The notes under the pieces are model-generated. The model saw only the letters and a program-made list of their open reading frames with translations, made no database searches and was not told where the DNA came from. From Pedobacter sp. UBA1654 (lineage in GTDB: Bacteria; Bacteroidota; Bacteroidia; Sphingobacteriales; Sphingobacteriaceae): DNA of 10,076 nucleotides. Numbering within the stretch: position 1 is the stretch's first letter; each line of letters begins with the position of its first letter. The DNA is taken from assembly GCA_002320935.1 (NCBI GenBank), contig DCLG01000077.1, positions 29,625 through 39,700 on the forward strand, written 5' to 3'. This document shows, one piece after another, positions 6,425 to 10,076 of this stretch. A program made the position numbers and the translations under genes.

Positions 6425-7987
6425 ATGATTAAAAGATTTACAACTACAATTTTCGCTATTGGCTTTTGCTTCTCGGCATTAGCGCAAGAACCGGTCGACA
6501 TGGCCGCAGTGCAGAAGATCAGGAAAGAGGGTCTGGAAAATTCCAAGGTGATGGATATTGCCTTTCAGATCACTGATGTTGCAGGGCCAAGACTATCCAA
6601 CTCTCCAGGATTGAAGCGTGCACAGGAATGGGCAATGAAGCAATTCAATGACTGGGGTCTGAAAAATGTTCAGTTGGAAGCATGGGGAAACTTTGGTAAA
6701 GGCTGGCAGGTAGACAAATACTATGCAGCGACGACTACTCCATATTATAAAGCGATCATCGCTTCACCTAAAGCCTGGACACCTGGCACCAATGGTGTTA
6801 TCAAATCTGAAATCATATTAATAAAGGCTGACTCACTTCCACAACTGGAGGAGTATAAAGGTAAACTTGCCGGCAAAATCGTGATGTTCGATAACAGCGG
6901 CAGTCGTGCGCTAGAAAATTCTTACACAGCAGATGTAACCCGTTACACGGAATCCGAGTTGGATAAGATGGCAGGTGCAGCCCCGGCAACGGCACAAACG
7001 CCAGGCTTCCGGAGTAATCCGGCAATGGCAGCAATGATGAAAATGCGTGCCGCAAGAGCGGAAATGAATAAACGTATCCAGGAAGAAAAAGCAGGACTGA
7101 TCCTAACCTACGCACGCGGAAGTTATGGTACATTCTTCACCAGCAATGGTGCGTCCTATGCTATAGACGCTCCTTCAGTTTCCCCGGAACTGGAGGTATC
7201 CTCTGAAGATTTCCTACGTATTTTAAGGCTTTTAAGAGCTGGTCAGAAGGTAGAAATGGAGGCAGAGATCAAAACTTCCTTCTACGATCAGGATCCACAA
7301 GGATACAATGTGATCGCGGAAATCCCTGGTACCGATAAAAAGTTGAAAGACGAAGTTGTGATGCTGGGTGGGCACTACGACTCTTGGCATGCTGCTACCG
7401 GCGCTACGGATAATGCAGCTGGTTCTGCGGTGATGATGGAGGCGATCCGTATTCTTAAAAGCATCGGATTCCAACCAAAGCGTACCATCAGAATCGCACT
7501 ATGGAGCTCTGAGGAGCAGGGTCTGCATGGCTCAAGAGGTTATGTAGCGAAGCATTTCGGTGATCCAAAAACCATGAAGTTAACGCCAGACCAGAAGAAA
7601 GTTTCGGCGTACTACAATCTGGACAACGGAACTGGTGCGATCAGAGGCATTTATTCACAAGGCAATGCAGCTGTAGGTCCAATCTTCCAGGAATGGTTAA
7701 AGCCGTTCCACGACATCGAAGCAAAGACAGTAACAATCAGCAATACTGGTGGTACAGATCACCTTGCTTTCAACGCTGTAGGCATTCCAGGTTTCCAGTT
7801 CATTCAGGACCCAATGGATTATGACACCAGAACGCACCACAGCAACATGGATACCTACGACCGCCTGGTTGCACAAGATCTGAAGAGATCCGCAACCATC
7901 GTAGCGGCATTCGTTTACCACACGTCAGAACGTGCAGCAGCATTGCCGAGGGTAACGTTGCCAAAGGCGAATCCAGCCGGCAGGTAA
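6425..7987 (+). CDS. Secreted M28-family zinc peptidase
   Basis: The 520-residue protein should be exported by the signal peptide at residues 1-20 (MIKRFTTTIFAIGFCFSALA) and act as an aminopeptidase or carboxypeptidase in the periplasm or outside the cell. Residues about 120-280 resemble a protease-associated domain (GKLAGKIVMFDNSGS, EKAGLILTYARG), interrupted by an Ala/Met/Arg-rich stretch at about 184-222. The catalytic domain has all the expected two-zinc residues: H317 (GGHYDSW, with D319), bridging D329 (GATDNAAGS), E363 as general base and E364 as ligand (SSEEQGLHGS), D400 (YNLDNGTG), and H472 (THHSNMDTYD). A gap of 124 bp with a stem-loop separates it from the small peptide gene and a terminator closes it, so it is probably its own unit. 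Specificity among M28 subfamilies cannot be told from the sequence. Confidence 0.93.
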   Translation: MIKRFTTTIFAIGFCFSALAQEPVDMAAVQKIRKEGLENSKVMDIAFQITDVAGPRLSNSPGLKRAQEWAMKQFNDWGLKNVQLEAWGNFGKGWQVDKYYAATTTPYYKAIIASPKAWTPGTNGVIKSEIILIKADSLPQLEEYKGKLAGKIVMFDNSGSRALENSYTADVTRYTESELDKMAGAAPATAQTPGFRSNPAMAAMMKMRAARAEMNKRIQEEKAGLILTYARGSYGTFFTSNGASYAIDAPSVSPELEVSSEDFLRILRLLRAGQKVEMEAEIKTSFYDQDPQGYNVIAEIPGTDKKLKDEVVMLGGHYDSWHAATGATDNAAGSAVMMEAIRILKSIGFQPKRTIRIALWSSEEQGLHGSRGYVAKHFGDPKTMKLTPDQKKVSAYYNLDNGTGAIRGIYSQGNAAVGPIFQEWLKPFHDIEAKTVTISNTGGTDHLAFNAVGIPGFQFIQDPMDYDTRTHHSNMDTYDRLVAQDLKRSATIVAAFVYHTSERAAALPRVTLPKANPAGR

Positions 7988-8021
7988 CAATAATCTTCCA
8001 AGCTATTTTATACCAATTTAT

Positions 8022-8049
8022 AAAGCCTCCTTCCGGGAGGCTTTCTTGT
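8022..8049 (+). terminator. Intrinsic terminator of the M28 peptidase gene
   Basis: A perfect 9-bp stem, AAAGCCTCC (8022-8030) with GGAGGCTTT (8036-8044), closes a 5-nt loop and is followed by a T-rich CTTGTT. It starts 35 bp after the stop codon. The symmetrical A and T flanks would also allow some function on the opposite strand. Confidence 0.85.
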
Positions 8050-8073
8050 TTACAAACATTTAGTAGCACCCAG

Positions 8074-8169
8074 CTAAATCCCATTCCCGATCAGCACTTG
8101 CGGCTGTATGTCCATATCATACGAGTAGATTAACTCATCTGCATGGCTGTATATTCCTTCCATTATCAT
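8074..8169 (-). other. Short open frame of doubtful coding status
   Basis: In the 346-bp gap between the M28 and BlaI genes, the minus strand holds an ATG-to-TAG frame of 31 codons. It begins MIMEGIYSHADEL and ends QVLIGNGI, with in-frame stops just before the ATG. The composition is plausible for protein (Asp, Tyr, Ile, few rare residues), but no ribosome-binding or promoter signal supports it and I recognise no family. The rest of the gap holds the M28 terminator, the BlaI promoter with its dyads, and about 100 bp of AT-rich leader. Confidence 0.2.
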
Positions 8170-8194
8170 TTTTTATCAAATATTATAAACTTTA

Positions 8195-8225
8195 TTTGGT
8201 TAACTAAGTTATTAGTTATATATTG
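8195..8225 (+). promoter_or_regulatory. Candidate promoter of the BlaI/M56 operon
   Basis: TTTG at 8195-8198 and TATATTG at 8219-8225 are 20 nt apart, matching the Bacteroidota -33/-7 spacing, although the -7 box is one T short of TAnnTTTG. The implied start site is near 8230, giving a leader of about 100 nt before the ATG at 8334. Two matching dyads sit within and just after this promoter. Confidence 0.5.
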
Positions 8226-8240
8226 TACTAAGAATTTAGT
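8203..8240. promoter_or_regulatory. Twin dyad operator, probable BlaI-type repressor site
   Basis: ACTAAGTTATTAGT (8203-8216) and ACTAAGAATTTAGT (8227-8240) share the symmetric pattern ACTAA-N4-TTAGT, are identical at 12 of 14 positions, and are centred 24 bp apart. The first extends to 7-bp arms (TAACTAA/TTAGTTA, 8201-8218). The first lies between the -33 and -7 boxes and the second over the expected start site, where a bound dimer would block transcription. BlaI/MecI repressors are known to bind paired dyads in their own promoters. Assignment to this BlaI is inferred from position. Confidence 0.6.
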
Positions 8241-8333
8241 TATACAGCTACACAGAACTTAAATAGATCACTTACAAATATTTAACCTGAAGCATAACAA
8301 CCGATTAGACACACACATAAACAACAAAATAAG

Positions 8334-8711
8334 ATGGAAATTAAAGATTTAACAAAAGCAGAAGAACAGATCATGCAGATACTATGGCAAATTGAAAAAG
8401 GATTCGTTAAGGATGTGATGGATCATATCCCCGATCCTAAGCCGGCGTACAATACCGTATCAACCATCATCCGTATTCTGGAAACAAAGGGCTTCATCGG
8501 GCATGAAGCTTTCGGAAAAGCACACCAGTATTTTCCGCTGATCAGCAAGGAAGACTACAAGCGTTATGCGACAGAGAAGCTTCTGGGCAACTACTTCGAG
8601 AATTCTGTAGAAAGCATGTTCTCCTTCTTTGTGAAAGAAGAGAAGGTTGATCTGAGTGATGTAGACGAAATCCTTAAAATGATTCAAAAACTTAAAAACA
8701 AAGCAAGATGA
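8334..8711 (+). CDS. BlaI/MecI/CopY-family transcriptional repressor
   Basis: The 125-residue protein has the usual length and layout. An N-terminal winged helix-turn-helix (about 5-70) opens with LTKAEEQIMQILWQIEKGFV, has the recognition helix around YNTVSTIIRILETKGF (39-54) and the wing GHEAFGKAHQYFPLIS. A helical dimerisation tail (about 72-125) follows. In staphylococcal BlaI and MecI the partner peptidase inactivates the repressor by cutting in this tail; the segment SMFSFFVKEE (94-103) is at the corresponding place, although the cut site cannot be proved here. Its stop codon overlaps the M56 start as ATGA, so the two are translationally coupled. It likely represses its own operon through the twin dyads at 8203-8240, and possibly other targets outside the window. 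Confidence 0.93.
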   Translation: MEIKDLTKAEEQIMQILWQIEKGFVKDVMDHIPDPKPAYNTVSTIIRILETKGFIGHEAFGKAHQYFPLISKEDYKRYATEKLLGNYFENSVESMFSFFVKEEKVDLSDVDEILKMIQKLKNKAR

Positions 8712-10076
8712 CCTGGGCACATTTTCTTCTGCAGGCAAACATTTACCTGGTGGTATTTTACGCCTTTTACAAGCTCCTCTTAGCGAAGGAGACTTACTTT
8801 AAATTGAACCGGATATATTTGGTCGCTTCAGGACTGTTTGCGCTCTGTATCCCCTTTATTAAACTCGACTGGCTTAGCCAGCAACCGGCCACGCAGCAAC
8901 TATCTGTTACGGTGGGTCAGCTGGACATGATGGTACTGCCGGATGAGCAGCGTGGTATAGGCGCAATCCCGCTTGGTGATGTGCTTGCCTTGATTTACAT
9001 AGCAGGAATACTGTTTTTTTTCCTCAAATTTTGCATGCAGCTTTGGTTGGTAATAAGGCAACTATATCTTAACGGGAAAGCAACTCAAGGAAGTACAGCA
9101 TATTCCTTTTTTACACGGAAAATTGTAGATATCAAGCTTCCAGCACAGGATGTGATCAATCACCATGAAGATGTACACCTACAGCAGCTGCATTCTATTG
9201 ATATACTACTTTTTGAGCTTATTGGAATTTTGAATTGGTTTAATCCCGTTGTATACCTCTACAAAAAAGCTTTGAAGGACAATCACGAATTCCTTGCCGA
9301 TGAAGCTGCCGCAAATTATCAGGGTGACAAGGAAACATACTCCCTATTGCTCCTAAGTGCAACCTTTAAGGTTCACCCGCAAGCGCTTACAAACAACTTC
9401 TTTACTAAAGAGTCACTCATTAAAAAAAGGATATATATGCTACACAAAGAAAAATCAAAGAAAGTTGCTGTATTGAAATATGGCATCTACCTGCCCCTAT
9501 TTTCAGGCATGTTATTGTTATCATCTGCCAGGTTACAAGATAATCCTTCGGTAGTCAAGGCAGTTGAAGGGTTACCATTCAATGAGCCGCTAAATCTCGC
9601 CAAACAAGCGCTACCATCAGCTGAACCAGTTCCTAAATCAATTGTCATTGAGCAGGCTGCAACAGCTCTTTTTACAAATGCGAATCCGAAAAAAACAGCC
9701 CTTCCCGCTAGTCTCATGCAGGACAAACCTTACGATTATGTATCGGTGGATAAGGTTCCCAGCTTCCCGGGAGGTATACAAGCCTTTTACAAGTTTCTAG
9801 GTGAAAGTATCAAATACCCGAAAGAAGCTGCGGATAAGAAAGTGGAGGGTAAAGTATTTATGCAGTTCGTTGTGGAGAAAGACGGCAGTCTAAATGACAT
9901 CAAAGTAATTAGCGGCCCAGGATCTGGAACGAACGAAGAAGCAATGCGTGTGCTCAAATCTTCTCCTAAATGGAATCCTGGTCTGGTAAAAGGCAAACCA
10001 GTACGGGTCATGTTTAATCTACCAGTCTCCTTTGCCCTGACTAAAAAGGACAATGCAAGCCCCATAACAAAGAAGG
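8708..10076 (+). CDS. M56 (BlaR1-like) membrane metallopeptidase with TonB C-terminal domain, 3'-truncated by the window
   Basis: The frame opens with the ATG that overlaps the BlaI stop codon and stays open for 456 codons to the window edge. Membrane segments lie at about 8-26, 36-52, 90-116 and 256-273. Between the third and fourth is the peptidase motif H153-E-D-V-H157 (HExxH), with a likely third zinc ligand E194 in NHEFLADEAA, as in BlaR1/MecR1. After the last segment comes a linker of about 70 residues and then a TonB C-terminal-type domain (about 345-445): VPSFPGGIQAFYKFLGESIKYP, GKVFMQFVVEKDGSLNDIKV, and a closing VRVMFNLPVSFAL. There is no penicillin-binding sensor with SxxK in the part seen. 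By homology it receives an envelope signal and cleaves BlaI on the cytoplasmic side. The remaining 3' sequence may add further domains. Confidence 0.9.
   Translation, partial: MTWAHFLLQANIYLVVFYAFYKLLLAKETYFKLNRIYLVASGLFALCIPFIKLDWLSQQPATQQLSVTVGQLDMMVLPDEQRGIGAIPLGDVLALIYIAGILFFFLKFCMQLWLVIRQLYLNGKATQGSTAYSFFTRKIVDIKLPAQDVINHHEDVHLQQLHSIDILLFELIGILNWFNPVVYLYKKALKDNHEFLADEAAANYQGDKETYSLLLLSATFKVHPQALTNNFFTKESLIKKRIYMLHKEKSKKVAVLKYGIYLPLFSGMLLLSSARLQDNPSVVKAVEGLPFNEPLNLAKQALPSAEPVPKSIVIEQAATALFTNANPKKTALPASLMQDKPYDYVSVDKVPSFPGGIQAFYKFLGESIKYPKEAADKKVEGKVFMQFVVEKDGSLNDIKVISGPGSGTNEEAMRVLKSSPKWNPGLVKGKPVRVMFNLPVSFALTKKDNASPITKK

Noticed and set aside
7800..8084. 94-codon minus-strand frame spanning the end of the M28 gene and its terminator
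   Set aside because: It reads through the terminator hairpin and the conserved zinc-ligand region of M28 in antisense; it has no domain.
9487..10065. Two minus-strand frames opposite the M56 gene's 3' half
   Set aside because: The plus strand is a continuous M56-TonB open frame with recognisable domains through the whole stretch; the minus frames are shadows.

Overview
The window looks like chromosomal DNA from a Bacteroidota member, most likely Sphingobacteriales (Pedobacter/Mucilaginibacter-like). The grounds are an outer-membrane receptor with an N-terminal carboxypeptidase-regulatory-like domain, a BlaI regulator paired with an M56 peptidase that ends in a TonB C-terminal domain, a LytS-type kinase with a LytTR regulator, AT-rich leaders without strong Shine-Dalgarno sequences, and promoter-like pairs of the TTTG...TAnnTTTG type. 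Base composition and codon use look even throughout. I see no insertion sequence, CRISPR array, tRNA or rRNA.

Layout. (1) 1-111: the 3' end of a probable clpS on the + strand. (2) 248-2737: a TonB-dependent-receptor-like outer-membrane protein, closed by a strong intrinsic terminator at 2766-2795. (3) 2814-4132: a two-gene unit of a NUDIX hydrolase and a PlsC-type acyltransferase. Its last stop codon overlaps the stop of the convergent unit. (4) 4129-5909 on the - strand: sensor kinase and LytTR response regulator, read kinase first and joined by an ATGA overlap. (5) 5910-6129: a 220-bp divergent intergenic region with several repeat structures. (6) 6130-6300: a 56-residue one-segment membrane or secreted peptide. 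(7) 6425-7987: a secreted M28 zinc peptidase with its own terminator. (8) 7988-8333: a 346-bp intergenic region holding a promoter with two matching dyads, then a BlaI-type repressor (8334-8711) overlapping by ATGA with an M56/BlaR1-like membrane peptidase that runs off the window.

Functional reading. Most of the window is ordinary housekeeping and envelope genes. The two regulatory modules deserve attention. In the first, the kinase/LytTR pair faces a tiny hydrophobic peptide gene. Between them lies a pair of 9-bp direct repeats with a 12-bp gap, the usual architecture of LytTR binding sites, placed just upstream of the peptide gene's likely promoter. This suggests the peptide gene is a direct target. 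In the second, the BlaI/M56 operon carries two near-identical 14-bp dyads (ACTAA-N4-TTAGT) 24 bp apart, one between the promoter elements and one over the expected start site, as expected for autorepression. Its M56 protein lacks a penicillin-binding sensor and instead has a TonB C-terminal domain, so its inducing signal is unlikely to be simple beta-lactam acylation.
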